Assembly (NCBI GenBank): GCA_964643355.1 | Contig: CAZXPW010000018.1 | Span: 1-64,000, forward strand | DNA length: 64,000 bases | Reading direction: 5' to 3' | Source of the DNA: FEN-1350 sp964643355 | GTDB taxonomy: Bacteria; Planctomycetota; Phycisphaerae; Sedimentisphaerales; Anaerohalosphaeraceae | Shown here: positions 36,328-45,044 of the stretch, piece by piece | How the letters are laid out: the number at the start of each line of letters is the position of its first letter | How positions within the stretch are numbered: position 1 is the stretch's first letter | The notes under the pieces: generated by a model | Databases searched by the model: none | What the model was told of the DNA's origin: nothing | The model's input: the letters and a program-made list of their open reading frames with translations, nothing else | Program-made: the position numbers and the translations under genes

Positions 36328-37625
36328 CAGAGGGGACAATCCTTGTCGAGGGATTTGTGGGTAAAGGATTTGGCGTCGGGACCGGAATAGTCGGCGACGA
36401 TGTGGCCGCGGCCGAGCAGACGCCATTTGTAGATCAGCAGGCCCTCCATGCCCACCGGGCCGCGAGCGTGGAGTTTGCCGGTGCTGATACCGACTTCGGC
36501 TCCCAGGCCGAATCGGAAACCATCGGCAAAACGAGTGCTGGCGTTCCAGAAGACTCCGGCAGAATCCACCAGCGTCAGGAATCGTTTAGCGGCATCCGGA
36601 TCGGCTGTGACAATCGCATCGGTGTGGTGTGAACCATAGGTGTTGATATGTTCAACCGCCTGATCGAGGGAATCGACGACGCGGATCGAAATGATGTAGT
36701 CTAAGTATTCGGTTCGCCAGTCGGCATCGGTGGCCGGCGCGACGGCGATAATTTTGCGGGTACGGTCGCAGCCGCGGAGTTCGACTTTTCGCTGATCGAG
36801 AGCGGTTTTAATTTTCGGCAAAAACGCATCGGCGATGTCGGCATGTACCAAAAGCGTTTCGGCGGCGTTACAGACGGCGACATACTGACATTTGGAATCG
36901 AGCGTGATCCGCTCGGCCATTAGAAGGTCGGCGGATTTGTCGATATAGACATGACAGATGCCGTCGGCATGGCCCATGACGGGAATCGTCGTGTGGGTCA
37001 TGATGTGGCGAACGAATTCGTTACTGCCGCGGGGAATGATCAGATCGATATCCTTGTCGAGGGCGAGCATCTCGGCGACCTCGGCGCGCGTCTCCAGCAG
37101 GCCGAGCCATCCGGTGGGCAAGCCGGCTTCGATTCCGGCCCGAGCGATGAACTCCGCGAGGATGCGATTGGTGGCTGCGGCCTCGCTGCCGCCCTTGAGC
37201 AGGACGGCATTGCCGCTTTTGAGGCACAACGACGAGATTTGTACCAGCGCATCCGGCCGCGATTCAAAGATCACGCCGATCACGCCGATGGGACAGGTGA
37301 CCTGATAGAGTTCCAGTCCGGCGTCCAGTTCGGTGGAGCAAAGGGTCCGGCCGACCGGATCGGGCAGGGCGATCAACGATTCGATCCCCGCACAGGCCTC
37401 CGTGATCTTGGCGGCGTCGAACTTGAGCCGTTTGAGCAGGGGGGCGGCGAGGTTATCCTTTTCGGCTTTGGCCAGATCGGACTGATTGGCGGAGAGGATC
37501 TTTTCCGATTGATCGCGCAGAGCTTGGGCGATCCGCCCCAGGGCGGCATTTTTGGTCCGCGAATCCGTCGCGGCCATCCGAATGGAGGCCTTGCGAGCGG
37601 CCGACGCCATTTCAGCGATGCTCAT
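36327..37625 (-). CDS. proA: Gamma-glutamyl phosphate reductase
   Basis: A 432-residue NADPH-dependent aldehyde dehydrogenase-fold enzyme, second step of proline synthesis. The start MSIAEMASAARKA at 37625 follows CGGAGATTGG and matches the family N-terminus; the frame is open for another 140 codons upstream, but that part covers the tRNA-Gly gene on the other strand and is not coding. The catalytic Cys lies in YVAVCNAAETLLVH, and the NADP-binding and substrate motifs (CPIGVIGVIFESRPDA and LGAEVGIST) are intact. First gene of the proA-proB-rnd operon. Confidence 0.95.
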   Translation of the reverse strand: MSIAEMASAARKASIRMAATDSRTKNAALGRIAQALRDQSEKILSANQSDLAKAEKDNLAAPLLKRLKFDAAKITEACAGIESLIALPDPVGRTLCSTELDAGLELYQVTCPIGVIGVIFESRPDALVQISSLCLKSGNAVLLKGGSEAAATNRILAEFIARAGIEAGLPTGWLGLLETRAEVAEMLALDKDIDLIIPRGSNEFVRHIMTHTTIPVMGHADGICHVYIDKSADLLMAERITLDSKCQYVAVCNAAETLLVHADIADAFLPKIKTALDQRKVELRGCDRTRKIIAVAPATDADWRTEYLDYIISIRVVDSLDQAVEHINTYGSHHTDAIVTADPDAAKRFLTLVDSAGVFWNASTRFADGFRFGLGAEVGISTGKLHARGPVGMEGLLIYKWRLLGRGHIVADYSGPDAKSFTHKSLDKDCPL

Positions 37626-37754
37626 TCCAATCTCCGATGCCTCCGCCGGCCTTACGGGAACGCGACCGATACCGCCGGGCGGATAGACTCGTATCGGCAT
37701 ATTATAACGACTTGATGGATTTTTACCAGAACCGTGAAAAACAACGACGGGGTC

Positions 37755-37782
37755 TTGACAAATCGCGGAAATTGTCGATACT
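37755..37782 (+). promoter_or_regulatory. Putative promoter of tRNA-Gly
   Basis: A perfect -35 TTGACA, a 16-bp spacer and GATACT as -10, ending 22 bp before the mature tRNA. Located in the proA upstream region on the opposite strand. Confidence 0.6.
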
Positions 37783-37804
37783 ACTGTTGTTCGGTATCGC
37801 CGTT

Positions 37805-37875
37805 GCGGGCGTAGCTTAATGGTAAAGCCCCAGCCTTCCAAGCTGGTTATGTGGGTTCGATTCCCGTCGCCCGCT
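37805..37875 (+). tRNA. tRNA-Gly (TCC)
   Basis: A 71-nt cloverleaf. The acceptor stem is GCGGGCG with CGCCCGC, the D arm GCTT..AAGC, and the anticodon stem CCAGC/GCTGG encloses CTTCCAA (anticodon TCC). The T stem has two G-U pairs around TTCGATT. The discriminator base is U and CCA is not encoded. It lies between the divergent proA and DUF202 genes. Confidence 0.96.
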
Positions 37876-38031
37876 TCATGTAAGTTCTTGAGGGAAAAGG
37901 ATTTGGAGTCAAGGAATGGCAGTTCTATAAATTTCCGATACCCTTTCCGGGATTTCTTGTGTTTTGGGAGCCCAAAGAGATCGGGTCCCTGAAAAACGGA
38001 TAAAACTCCATGGATGGAGATACTGAGTGGG

Positions 38032-38379
38032 ATGAATGACCCCATTTACTCGCGGTTTGAGAAGGATCACCTGATCCTGCGGGACGAGTTGGCCATCGAC
38101 CGGACGCTACTGGCCAACGAACGAACCCTTCTGGCCTATCTCCGGTCGGGCATGACGCTGGTGATTGCGGGGGTGACGATTATTCATTTTTCCACGGGAG
38201 GATGGTTTCAAGTCGTCGGAGTGGTTTGTATCCCGATCGGTTTTGTTGTCGGGACCATCGGGATTAGGCGATATCGAAAAATGAATCGATCCATCTCTCT
38301 GATTCGGCGGCAAACCGCCCCCCATCTCCGGACGCAATCCGGTTCTTCCGAATTGCAGGGGACTCGTCCATCCCAATAG
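38032..38379 (+). CDS. DUF202 family membrane protein
   Basis: A 115-residue membrane protein. The N-terminal part has the family signature LANERTLLAYLRSGMTLVIAG, followed by a second membrane helix (VVGVVCIPIGFVVGTIGI) and a basic loop. DUF202/YidH proteins are small inner-membrane proteins of unknown role. The ATG at 38032 gives MNDPIYS; an alternative in-frame ATG at 38014 adds six residues. The spacing of the GGAG before 38032 is long, so the start is uncertain. Convergent with the ABC-2 permease gene, 13 bp away. Confidence 0.75.
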   Translation: MNDPIYSRFEKDHLILRDELAIDRTLLANERTLLAYLRSGMTLVIAGVTIIHFSTGGWFQVVGVVCIPIGFVVGTIGIRRYRKMNRSISLIRRQTAPHLRTQSGSSELQGTRPSQ

Positions 38380-38392
38380 ACCTCCCACACTT

Positions 38393-39196
38393 TTAGCGGA
38401 TCATGCGTTTTTGAAGGCGGCGGACGGCGAGCATGCCGAACAGAAGGATGAAGGCCAGGATATAGGCCAGATCGAGAAGGAGGATGCAGTCGTAACGGCC
38501 GTTGCACAAGTTGCGGACGAGTCGCGTCGGATGAGTCAAGGGTACCAGTTCCGCGAACCATTGCAGGCCGCCAGGCAACTGTGACAGGGGGAATACCACG
38601 CCGGAAAAGAAGAACATCGGGGAGAGCAGGCCCGTGAAGTAGAAATTGAAGTGGTTGATGACCTTGACGAAGGAGGTCACGAACATGGACATCGTACCGA
38701 ACATCAGGCCGACGAGGAAACCAAACAGCGGGGTCATCAGGGCCTGCGGCATGGGAACGATGGGATAGCCCAGGACCGCCAATACCAGAAAAACCACCAA
38801 GACCGCGAAGGTGAAGAACACGCCCTTGGTTCCGGCCCAGATCAGCTCGCCGACAATCAGGTCGCGGGCGGTGATCGGCGCGGCGAGCATGCCGTCATAG
38901 ACCTTTTCAAATTCCAGGCGGATGAAAGTACCGTAGGTACACTCAAAGGAGGCGGTCCACATCCCGGCCGTGACCAAAAGGCCGGTACCGAGAAATTCGA
39001 TATACGGTACTCCGTCCATTTCACCGATGAACCGGCCAAGACCGAGCCCAACCCCGGCCAGAAAGATCAGCGGCTCCAAGAACGGAGGAAGACCATTGCT
39101 AAAGATGTTCCGGGTATAGACCCGGACATGGCGATACCAGACACTATAGAGTCGCCAGGCCAGATTCGGATAAAAGGCGGATTCACTGGGTTTCAT
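38393..39196 (-). CDS. ABC-2 type transporter permease (NodJ-like)
   Basis: A 267-residue membrane protein with six hydrophobic segments and the ABC-2 signature in its centre and C-terminus (FFFSGVVFPLSQLPGGLQWF followed by ELVPLTHPTRLVRNL). This pattern is typical of the NodJ/DrrB exporters. The ATG at 39196 overlaps the 3' end of the ATPase gene by 14 bp; the longer frame upstream is a shadow of that gene. With the ATPase it would form a complete exporter for a lipid, saccharide or drug-like molecule. The substrate is unknown. Confidence 0.87.
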   Translation of the reverse strand: MKPSESAFYPNLAWRLYSVWYRHVRVYTRNIFSNGLPPFLEPLIFLAGVGLGLGRFIGEMDGVPYIEFLGTGLLVTAGMWTASFECTYGTFIRLEFEKVYDGMLAAPITARDLIVGELIWAGTKGVFFTFAVLVVFLVLAVLGYPIVPMPQALMTPLFGFLVGLMFGTMSMFVTSFVKVINHFNFYFTGLLSPMFFFSGVVFPLSQLPGGLQWFAELVPLTHPTRLVRNLCNGRYDCILLLDLAYILAFILLFGMLAVRRLQKRMIR

Positions 39197-40109
39197 GCAA
39201 CCTCCTGCCGGTGGCCTTGAGAAACACATCTTCGAGGTTGGTCTGGCGGAGATGAAAATGATCGCTGTGCAGTTGTTCGGCGAGATTGCGAAGAGGTTCA
39301 AGATCGTCGGCGAACAAACGAAGATCGTTCTGCACCGACTCGATTCGAACGGCCGGAGACATCGCCGACTTTGATATGCAGGCGGCCGTCTCTCCCTCCA
39401 CGATCTCCAGAACATACCGTTCGATTTGTTCCTGCAGCAATCGCCGAGGAGGGCCTTCGAGAATGGCTTTGCCGCGGTCCATGATGATCAGTTCGTCGCA
39501 GAGAGCGAAGGCCTCCTCCATGTAGTGCGTGGTCAACAGGATGGTAGTTCCCTGTTTTTTCAGTTGTCGCAGTTTGTCCCAGATCAGGTGTCGAACCTGA
39601 GGATCCAGGCCCGTGGTGGGTTCGTCGAGAATCAGCAGCCGGGGCCGGTTAAGCAAGGCCCGGGCGATGACCAGCCGGCGTTTCATGCCGCCGGATAATT
39701 CGCGGATCTGGGCGTGGGATTTCTCGGATAACTCCATGAATTCCAGCAATTCGGCAATCCGTTTGCCGGCCGTGTTTGGGAGCAGACGATAAAATTTGGA
39801 GTAGATCCACAAGTTCTGGGTTACATCCAGTTCGTCGTCGAGATTGTCATCCTGGGGGACGACTCCGGACAGAAATTTGATGGCCAGTTCGTCGCGGCGA
39901 GGGTCGTATCCGAAGATGTTCATGGTCCCGTCGTCCCGGCACCGGTTTCGGCCGTACAGCATTTTCATCATGGTTGTTTTGCCTGCGCCGTTGGGGCCGA
40001 GGAATCCGAAACAGGACGCCGACGAAACTGAAAAACTCAAATCGCATACGGCTTGGACGGATCCAAAACTCTTGCTGATGTTGCGAACCTGAATGACCGT
40101 GTCGGACAT
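39183..40109 (-). CDS. ABC transporter ATP-binding protein (NodI-like)
   Basis: A 308-residue ABC ATPase. Walker A is GPNGAGKTT near 39, the signature is LSGGMKRRL, Walker B is LLILDEPTTGLD, and the switch His is in LTTHYMEEA. The C-terminal 70 residues form the NodI/DrrA-type accessory region. Partner of the permease encoded immediately downstream. It lies 10 bp after a zinc-ribbon gene and thus within the queF operon. Separate from the double-permease system at 8-16 kb. Confidence 0.9.
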   Translation of the reverse strand: MSDTVIQVRNISKSFGSVQAVCDLSFSVSSASCFGFLGPNGAGKTTMMKMLYGRNRCRDDGTMNIFGYDPRRDELAIKFLSGVVPQDDNLDDELDVTQNLWIYSKFYRLLPNTAGKRIAELLEFMELSEKSHAQIRELSGGMKRRLVIARALLNRPRLLILDEPTTGLDPQVRHLIWDKLRQLKKQGTTILLTTHYMEEAFALCDELIIMDRGKAILEGPPRRLLQEQIERYVLEIVEGETAACISKSAMSPAVRIESVQNDLRLFADDLEPLRNLAEQLHSDHFHLRQTNLEDVFLKATGRRLHETQ

Positions 40110-40119
40110 GGTGTATCGC

Positions 40120-40620
40120 TCAAAGCTTATTGTCGAGGGCTTTCATCAGACCCAGCAAAACCTTCGGAGCGATATCCGACAACTCGGGTTCGGGCCGTTC
40201 CGCGGCGGCCATTTTCCGGAGGATTTCCTTGGCCTGCTTGGCGTGCAAGGTGAGCTTGTCCTCGGTTTTTTGGGCGCCGTCAAGATCTCCATCGACAATC
40301 TGGCGGATGTAGAGAATGATCCAACGGATCAATTCCCGGGTGGGGGCGGGACCCTCCGGCGTCTTGTTTCCGTCGTTGGGCAGATCGGTTTCGTGCAGGA
40401 TATTCATCGTGAGACTATAGGTCTCGCGCATCGATTCGATATACTGGGTTTCTTCGGCCTCGTCAATGGGCTGCAGAACCAGTTCCGGTTCATTTTCCAG
40501 CCGCGGCGAAGGGATGAACAGGCGGTGACCGCACGCGGGACAGTTTCCATACTTGCCGCCGGCATCGTCAGGGGCCTTGACCCGTTTCTTGCACTTTTCG
40601 CAGTTAAAGCTGATGCTCAT
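40120..40620 (-). CDS. Zinc-ribbon protein of unknown function
   Basis: A 166-residue soluble protein. The N-terminal 35 residues are a zinc ribbon with Cys7-x2-Cys10 and Cys27-x2-Cys30 (FNCEKCKKR and NCPACGHR). Planctomycetes encode many proteins with this N-terminal module. The remainder is acidic and helical with no recognisable domain. It overlaps queF by 4 bp (ATGA) and is followed by the ABC ATPase gene. No function can be assigned. Confidence 0.65.
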   Translation of the reverse strand: MSISFNCEKCKKRVKAPDDAGGKYGNCPACGHRLFIPSPRLENEPELVLQPIDEAEETQYIESMRETYSLTMNILHETDLPNDGNKTPEGPAPTRELIRWIILYIRQIVDGDLDGAQKTEDKLTLHAKQAKEILRKMAAAERPEPELSDIAPKVLLGLMKALDNKL

Positions 40621-40994
40621 GATCGGTTTCCTCGCTTTGTCCGGGTTCTGGCGGAGTGTTCGGCCACCACATCCGTCGTGATTCCGCCGCGCGGGGTGAA
40701 GCGGCTGGTGACGCGCATCCAGCGCGGCCGGCAGGCCGCGACCAGATCATCGAGAATATCGTTGGTCAACCGTTCATAAAAGACGCCCATATTCCGGAAA
40801 CGCTGCAGATAATATTTCAGACTTTTCAGTTCGATGCAGCATTGATTGGGAATATATTCGATAATAATCTCGCCGAAGTCCGGCTGGCCCGTTTTGGGAC
40901 AAACGCTGGTGAACTCCGGGCATCGGATTGTTATCGTATAGTTCCGCCCGGCTCGGGGGTTGTCAAACAGTTCGAGTTGGACATCCTTGCTCAT
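40617..40994 (-). CDS. queF: NADPH-dependent 7-cyano-7-deazaguanine reductase (preQ0 reductase)
   Basis: A 125-residue T-fold enzyme of the short, YkvM type. The catalytic Cys lies in EFTSVCPKTGQPDFGEI, the family signature, and the NADPH-binding QueF motif is ELKSLKYYLQRFRN. It reduces preQ0 to preQ1 for queuosine. It is divergent from queC and queE, 77 bp away; folE/queD is not in the window. Its own operon continues into the zinc-ribbon and ABC exporter genes. Confidence 0.95.
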   Translation of the reverse strand: MSKDVQLELFDNPRAGRNYTITIRCPEFTSVCPKTGQPDFGEIIIEYIPNQCCIELKSLKYYLQRFRNMGVFYERLTNDILDDLVAACRPRWMRVTSRFTPRGGITTDVVAEHSARTRTKRGNRS

Positions 40995-40997
40995 CTC

Positions 40998-41025
40998 TTT
41001 ACCTTTCCGCGATGCCTGCTATACT
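40998..41025 (+). promoter_or_regulatory. Putative promoter of queC-queE
   Basis: TTTACC, 16 bp, TATACT, about 47 bp before the queC ATG. No preQ1 riboswitch was recognised in the 77-bp divergent gap. Confidence 0.35.
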
Positions 41026-41071
41026 AAACATCCATCATACGAGGGACGGATCGGATTTGCAAGGATTGTTC

Positions 41072-41794
41072 ATGGCGAACAAATCGGTTGTGCTTTTGAG
41101 CGGCGGACTGGACTCGGCTACGACGCTGGGGGTTGCGAAAGATCGGGGATATGCGTGTTATGCCCTGTCCTTTCGCTATGGCCAGCGGCACGCCGTCGAG
41201 ATCGCTTCGGCGCAGAGGATTGCGGCGGCCCTGGGAGTCGTCGAGCACCGGATTCTCGCGATTGACCTGGCGTCAATCGGGGGTTCGGCCCTGACCGATC
41301 CGATGTGGACCGTTCCCAAGGGAAATCCCGATCCGACGAGAGGCGGAATTCCGACGACCTATGTGCCGGCGCGAAATTTGATCTTTTTGAGTTATGCCCT
41401 GGCCTGGGCGGAAGTGATAGGGGCGTATGATTTGTTTATCGGCGTGAATTGTTCCGATTACAGCGGGTACCCGGACTGTCGGCCGGAGTTTCTCGAGGCA
41501 TTCGAGACTGTCGCCAATCGGGCCACGGCCGCCGCGGTTGGGGGACGCGGCCGATTCCGTATCCATGCGCCGATCGTTCATATGACCAAGGCCGAGATCA
41601 TTCGGCTGGGGATTCGGCTGGGCGTGGATTATTCCCTGACGCACAGTTGTTATGACCCGACGCCGGAGGGATTGGCGTGCGGTCGCTGTGATTCGTGTAT
41701 CCTGCGTCGGAGGGGATTTGCCCAGGCGGGGGTTGTCGATCCAACGCGGTATGTCGAAAGCGAAAGCCAGGAACCAGACAATGATCATCCATGA
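41072..41794 (+). CDS. queC: 7-cyano-7-deazaguanine synthase
   Basis: A 240-residue enzyme of the adenine-nucleotide alpha-hydrolase fold that turns carboxydeazaguanine into preQ0 with ammonia and ATP. The PP-loop LSGGLDSATTLG is near the N-terminus. The C-terminal zinc site has the four cysteines of SCYDPTPEGLACGRCDSC. The ATG at 41072 follows AAGGA; the frame extends further upstream into the queF region and is not used. Its end overlaps queE by 14 bp. Confidence 0.95.
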   Translation: MANKSVVLLSGGLDSATTLGVAKDRGYACYALSFRYGQRHAVEIASAQRIAAALGVVEHRILAIDLASIGGSALTDPMWTVPKGNPDPTRGGIPTTYVPARNLIFLSYALAWAEVIGAYDLFIGVNCSDYSGYPDCRPEFLEAFETVANRATAAAVGGRGRFRIHAPIVHMTKAEIIRLGIRLGVDYSLTHSCYDPTPEGLACGRCDSCILRRRGFAQAGVVDPTRYVESESQEPDNDHP

Positions 41795-42461
41795 AATATT
41801 TTATTCATTGCAGGGCGAAGGATTGCTGGCCGGGATGCCCAGCGTGTTTATCCGCGTGGCGGGATGTCCCCTTCGATGTCGCTGGTGTGATACGCCGCAG
41901 AGCTGGCCGGAAACGGCCGGCAAGGAAATGACCGCCCGCCAGGCAGCTCAGACGGCGCAGGAGTATCCGACCTGGCACATGGTCTTCACCGGCGGCGAGC
42001 CGATGGTCCATCCGGATTTTCCAAAATTCCTGACCACCTTTGCCGAGCCCCAGATGCACATTACCATCGAGACCAGCGGCCTTAAATTCATCCCCGATCT
42101 TCCGTGCGATCTGATGAGCATCAGTCCCAAACTGACCAATTCGCGGCCGATCGACCCCGAAACGGCCGACCATCATGAACGGATCCGTTTCAATCGTTTG
42201 CAGATTCAGCAGCTTCTGGACCAATACACCTGTCAGCTCAAGTTTGTGGTCGATACCCCGGAGGATGTGGACGAGATCGCACGGTGTATCGAGATCCTGG
42301 ATAATGTCAACCCGGATATGGTCTATCTGATGCCGCAGGCAACCAACACCGAGCAACTCCTGGAAAAATCCCGCTGGCTGGCCGAGGTCTGCAAAAAGAC
42401 GGGATTTGCCCTTTCCAGCCGTCTGCAGGTCCTGTTGTGGAACAATCAGAAGGGCACTTGA
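41781..42461 (+). CDS. queE: 7-carboxy-7-deazaguanine synthase
   Basis: A 226-residue radical SAM enzyme that converts 6-carboxytetrahydropterin to carboxydeazaguanine. The [4Fe-4S] motif is Cys29-x3-Cys33-x2-Cys36 (GCPLRCRWCDT), as in other QueE. FTGGEPMVHPD follows, the SAM-binding GGE motif. The ATG at 41781 sits inside the end of queC and gives the family N-terminus MIIHEIFYSLQGEG. Part of the queuosine genes together with queC and queF. Confidence 0.94.
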   Translation: MIIHEIFYSLQGEGLLAGMPSVFIRVAGCPLRCRWCDTPQSWPETAGKEMTARQAAQTAQEYPTWHMVFTGGEPMVHPDFPKFLTTFAEPQMHITIETSGLKFIPDLPCDLMSISPKLTNSRPIDPETADHHERIRFNRLQIQQLLDQYTCQLKFVVDTPEDVDEIARCIEILDNVNPDMVYLMPQATNTEQLLEKSRWLAEVCKKTGFALSSRLQVLLWNNQKGT

Positions 42462-42604
42462 GAAAGTTATCCGTGGAAGGCCGTGCTCTGTCGCGACCGT
42501 AAAATCGGATTCGACCAAGCGGGGTCTTCCACTTCCATCGCAGGGTTTTCCATCATATCTGACCGCAAGCCATTTGCCCTTTTCGGGCTTTTCGATAAAA
42601 GCGC

Positions 42605-42632
42605 TTGCATTGGGATTCGATTTGGGTACAAT
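42605..42632 (+). promoter_or_regulatory. Putative promoter of tRNA-Leu
   Basis: TTGCAT, 16 bp, TACAAT, ending 11 bp before the mature tRNA. The -35 hexamer is identical to that before tRNA-Cys. Confidence 0.6.
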
Positions 42633-42643
42633 CCGCCATGTTC

Positions 42644-42729
42644 GCCCGGGTGGCGGAATTGGCAGACGCGCTAGCTTGAGGGGCTAGTAGGACTAAACTC
42701 CTGTGCTGGTTCGACTCCAGTCCCGGGCA
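42644..42729 (+). tRNA. tRNA-Leu (GAG)
   Basis: An 86-nt class II cloverleaf. The acceptor stem is GCCCGGG with CCCGGGC, the anticodon stem CTAGC/GCTAG encloses TTGAGGG (anticodon GAG), and a long variable arm and the T arm CTGGTTCGACTCCAG follow. The discriminator is A; CCA is not encoded. Followed by a terminator at 42754. Confidence 0.97.
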
Positions 42730-42753
42730 TTTCCTCAAGCCCCCGTTATAACG

Positions 42754-42780
42754 AAAGGCCCCGTACGAGCGGGGCCTTTT
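42754..42780 (+). terminator. Intrinsic terminator after tRNA-Leu
   Basis: Stem GGCCCCG/CGGGGCC with loop TACGAG and flanking AAA/TTTT. On the minus strand it could also end the transcript of the Gly/Met-rich gene that stops at 42809. Confidence 0.85.
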
Positions 42781-42808
42781 CTGTTGGATTTACGATGCGG
42801 CGACTGGG

Positions 42809-43606
42809 TCAGCGATCCTCATCTTCTTCATCGTCGGCGTCTTTCTCTTTTTTGGGTTTCGGTCCTTTGTCCATCCTGGCTTTGTTTTCTTTGTCATTGC
42901 GTTGTTTCTGAAACCTGGCTTCGGGACTGTTGGCCTTGTCGCCTTTCTCCTTCGGACCCTCGAACGGGCGGATCTTCATGAGATCCTTTGGTTGATCCTG
43001 TCCGGGCGCTCCGAATCCTCTCATCATACCCATGCCCCCCATTCCGGCCATCGGCCCCATCTGTCCACGGCCTTGTCGGGGTCCCGGACGACCAATCCCG
43101 GCCCTGCAGCAGGGGCAATCGCATTGACCCTGGCAACGCGGACACCGAGCCGGTTGCATTTGAGGAGCCATCAATCCCTGGCCGCGCATTGCGGGTCCCA
43201 TGGCGGGCCTATCCATACCTCTTGCCCCCATTCCCATGCCGGGTCCCATCGGTCGGCCCTGACGCAGAGCGGCGCCAAGACCTTGTCCCTGCTGTGCCCG
43301 TTGGGCGAATCGTTGTCGAAGAATCGCCAGTCCGCCATTTTGGAGCCAATCCCGAACCGCGGGCGGAATATTCTGGAATCGTTGAGCATTGGCGTTCGGA
43401 CGGTTCATCTCCGGGGCGGGTTGCGGCTGTGCCTGTGGGATTTGATCCTCCCAGGGAGCCGGCCGATCCGGCATCATGCCCGCTGCGGGTCCGCGACCCA
43501 TCGGGCCGGGTCCCATTCCCATCCCTCCGCGGCCGAAACCCCTCTGGGCCCATGCGGAGGCGGACAATACGACACATACGGCGATTAGACTCATTATCTT
43601 TTTCAT
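42809..43606 (-). CDS. Exported Gly/Met/Pro-rich protein with Cys cluster
   Basis: A 265-residue exported protein of low complexity. The signal peptide MKKIMSLIAVCVVLSASAWA is followed by Gly-Met-Arg-Pro repeats. A short helical part near residues 80-115 (IPPAVRDWLQNGGLAILRQ) interrupts them. A dense cysteine cluster of seven cysteines, CPRCQGQCDCPCC, lies near residue 155, and the C-terminus is highly charged, ending in an acidic run. The Met-rich and Cys-rich parts suggest metal (copper-type) binding, which is my inference only. CAGGAG before the ATG supports the start. No neighbours point to a role. Confidence 0.6.
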   Translation of the reverse strand: MKKIMSLIAVCVVLSASAWAQRGFGRGGMGMGPGPMGRGPAAGMMPDRPAPWEDQIPQAQPQPAPEMNRPNANAQRFQNIPPAVRDWLQNGGLAILRQRFAQRAQQGQGLGAALRQGRPMGPGMGMGARGMDRPAMGPAMRGQGLMAPQMQPARCPRCQGQCDCPCCRAGIGRPGPRQGRGQMGPMAGMGGMGMMRGFGAPGQDQPKDLMKIRPFEGPKEKGDKANSPEARFQKQRNDKENKARMDKGPKPKKEKDADDEEDEDR

Positions 43607-43723
43607 GGTTCGATCTCCTGCATTATGAGTTGATTCATTTTTTCCGTTCCCCGAAACTTTTCCGTGTCCAATGGGATTGTGGGACTGAAGTCCTAACGGT
43701 AACGCACGATTGCGGATTGGGTT

Positions 43724-45025
43724 TCAATTTTTTGGCAATTGTCCATTTAGTTGGCGACAACGATCCTTCAGCCGGCCGACCGAATCATATCCCAGCCGGC
43801 GGATTGTGAATGCGGTTTTGTTGTGATTGAGGGGTTCGGACAAATCGGTGAACTGGCCACAGCGATCTCCATCGGGGGTGCCGGGGATTGGAGAAAAGTC
43901 GGCCAACATGATTCGAATCCCCAGCGAGTGGATATATTCCATGGTCGCCTCGGCCTGCTGAGTTTCGGAGTCCGGATGGCCGATGATCTGGTAGGCCGTG
44001 ATATGTTGAGAATCAACACCGGCCGAACGGAGATGTTCGACGGCGTCTGCCAATTCACCGCAGGTCACCTTGCCTCCGGTCTGGTTGTGCCAGTCGGCCG
44101 AAGCGCTTTCAAAGCCGAGGTAAAATGACTGAATGCCTCCGGAGACCATTTGTCCGGCGATTTGACGATTGAGAAATCGGCAGTGAAGGGCATTCGGCGT
44201 GTGAAGATTGAGCCGCAATCCCCGGCTCTGAATCGCCTCCAAAAAAGGCAACAACCCCTGTTCGGGCCGGATCAGAAGGGCGTCGTCATAGAACGCGATG
44301 TCCTCGGCGCCCAAAGAAACGGTCCGCGTGACCTCCGCCACACAATCCGAGATCGGTCTGACGGAAAATGGCTCTCCCATCAGAGGCACGGAACAGTAGG
44401 TGCAACGGAAAGGACAGCCCCTGGTTATCTTGATAGCGGCCGATTCGATTCGCGGGTAACCCTCCCACCAGGCCGGATGGGGAGAGGAAGACGGCATGCC
44501 GTTCAGAGAGTCGAAGAGCGGCGACAGATTCGATCCGGAGATGACCCGATCCGCGCCGATCGAGGCGGCATGTTCCGGGCAGAGCGTAGCATACACACCC
44601 CCGAGGACAATCCGGGCTCTCGGATATACCCGTCGAACATCCTCGATTACCTCCTGAACTCCGAGATACCAGTAGGTCATGACCGTCTGGATGAGAACAA
44701 ACTCAAAGGGTTGTTGATCGGAAAGAAAACGCAGAAACGATTCCCGGTTTCGTCCGAACCGATACAGGTATCGCGGAATATCGCCGAAAGCGGCCGGTTT
44801 GGGGATCCGCTGTTGGGGGAAGTGGCCTCGGTGCCAGGTATCCTTTCGTGGCGACTGGCCGGTCTCGGCCTCGGCGGCGATTCGATCGAGATAATCGAAC
44901 AAGACCATTTCGGCCTGACCTTGCAGTTGTCCGGCGACCTGCAACAGGCCGTAGGGCTTGAGCCAGAAATCGTACGCCGAAAAATCGTAAATCGGCGGAT
45001 TGACCAGCAGGATCTTCGGTTTCAT
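43724..45025 (-). CDS. B12-binding domain radical SAM protein
   Basis: A 433-residue enzyme. The N-terminal 180 residues fit a cobalamin-binding Rossmann domain (KILLVNPPIYDFSAYDFWL, then RARIVLGGVYATLCPEHA). The radical SAM core follows with the CxxxCxxC motif in RGCPFRCTYCSVP and a DDALLI motif. The C-terminus has the usual TIM-barrel end. Such class B enzymes do methyl transfers or ring formation. Located 19 bp downstream of the beta-helix gene on the same strand, so the two may be co-transcribed. No substrate can be named. Confidence 0.82.
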   Translation of the reverse strand: MKPKILLVNPPIYDFSAYDFWLKPYGLLQVAGQLQGQAEMVLFDYLDRIAAEAETGQSPRKDTWHRGHFPQQRIPKPAAFGDIPRYLYRFGRNRESFLRFLSDQQPFEFVLIQTVMTYWYLGVQEVIEDVRRVYPRARIVLGGVYATLCPEHAASIGADRVISGSNLSPLFDSLNGMPSSSPHPAWWEGYPRIESAAIKITRGCPFRCTYCSVPLMGEPFSVRPISDCVAEVTRTVSLGAEDIAFYDDALLIRPEQGLLPFLEAIQSRGLRLNLHTPNALHCRFLNRQIAGQMVSGGIQSFYLGFESASADWHNQTGGKVTCGELADAVEHLRSAGVDSQHITAYQIIGHPDSETQQAEATMEYIHSLGIRIMLADFSPIPGTPDGDRCGQFTDLSEPLNHNKTAFTIRRLGYDSVGRLKDRCRQLNGQLPKN

Positions 45026-45044
45026 GACAATATCCGAGCCAAAT

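Noticed and set aside
35224..36390. 388-codon plus-strand frame opposite proB
   Set aside because: Antisense to a well-conserved gene; composition Gly/Asp/Phe-rich as expected for a shadow.
40995..41071. Possible preQ1 riboswitch between queF and queC
   Set aside because: The gap is only 77 bp and I could not place the short hairpin and A-rich tail of a preQ1 aptamer on either strand.
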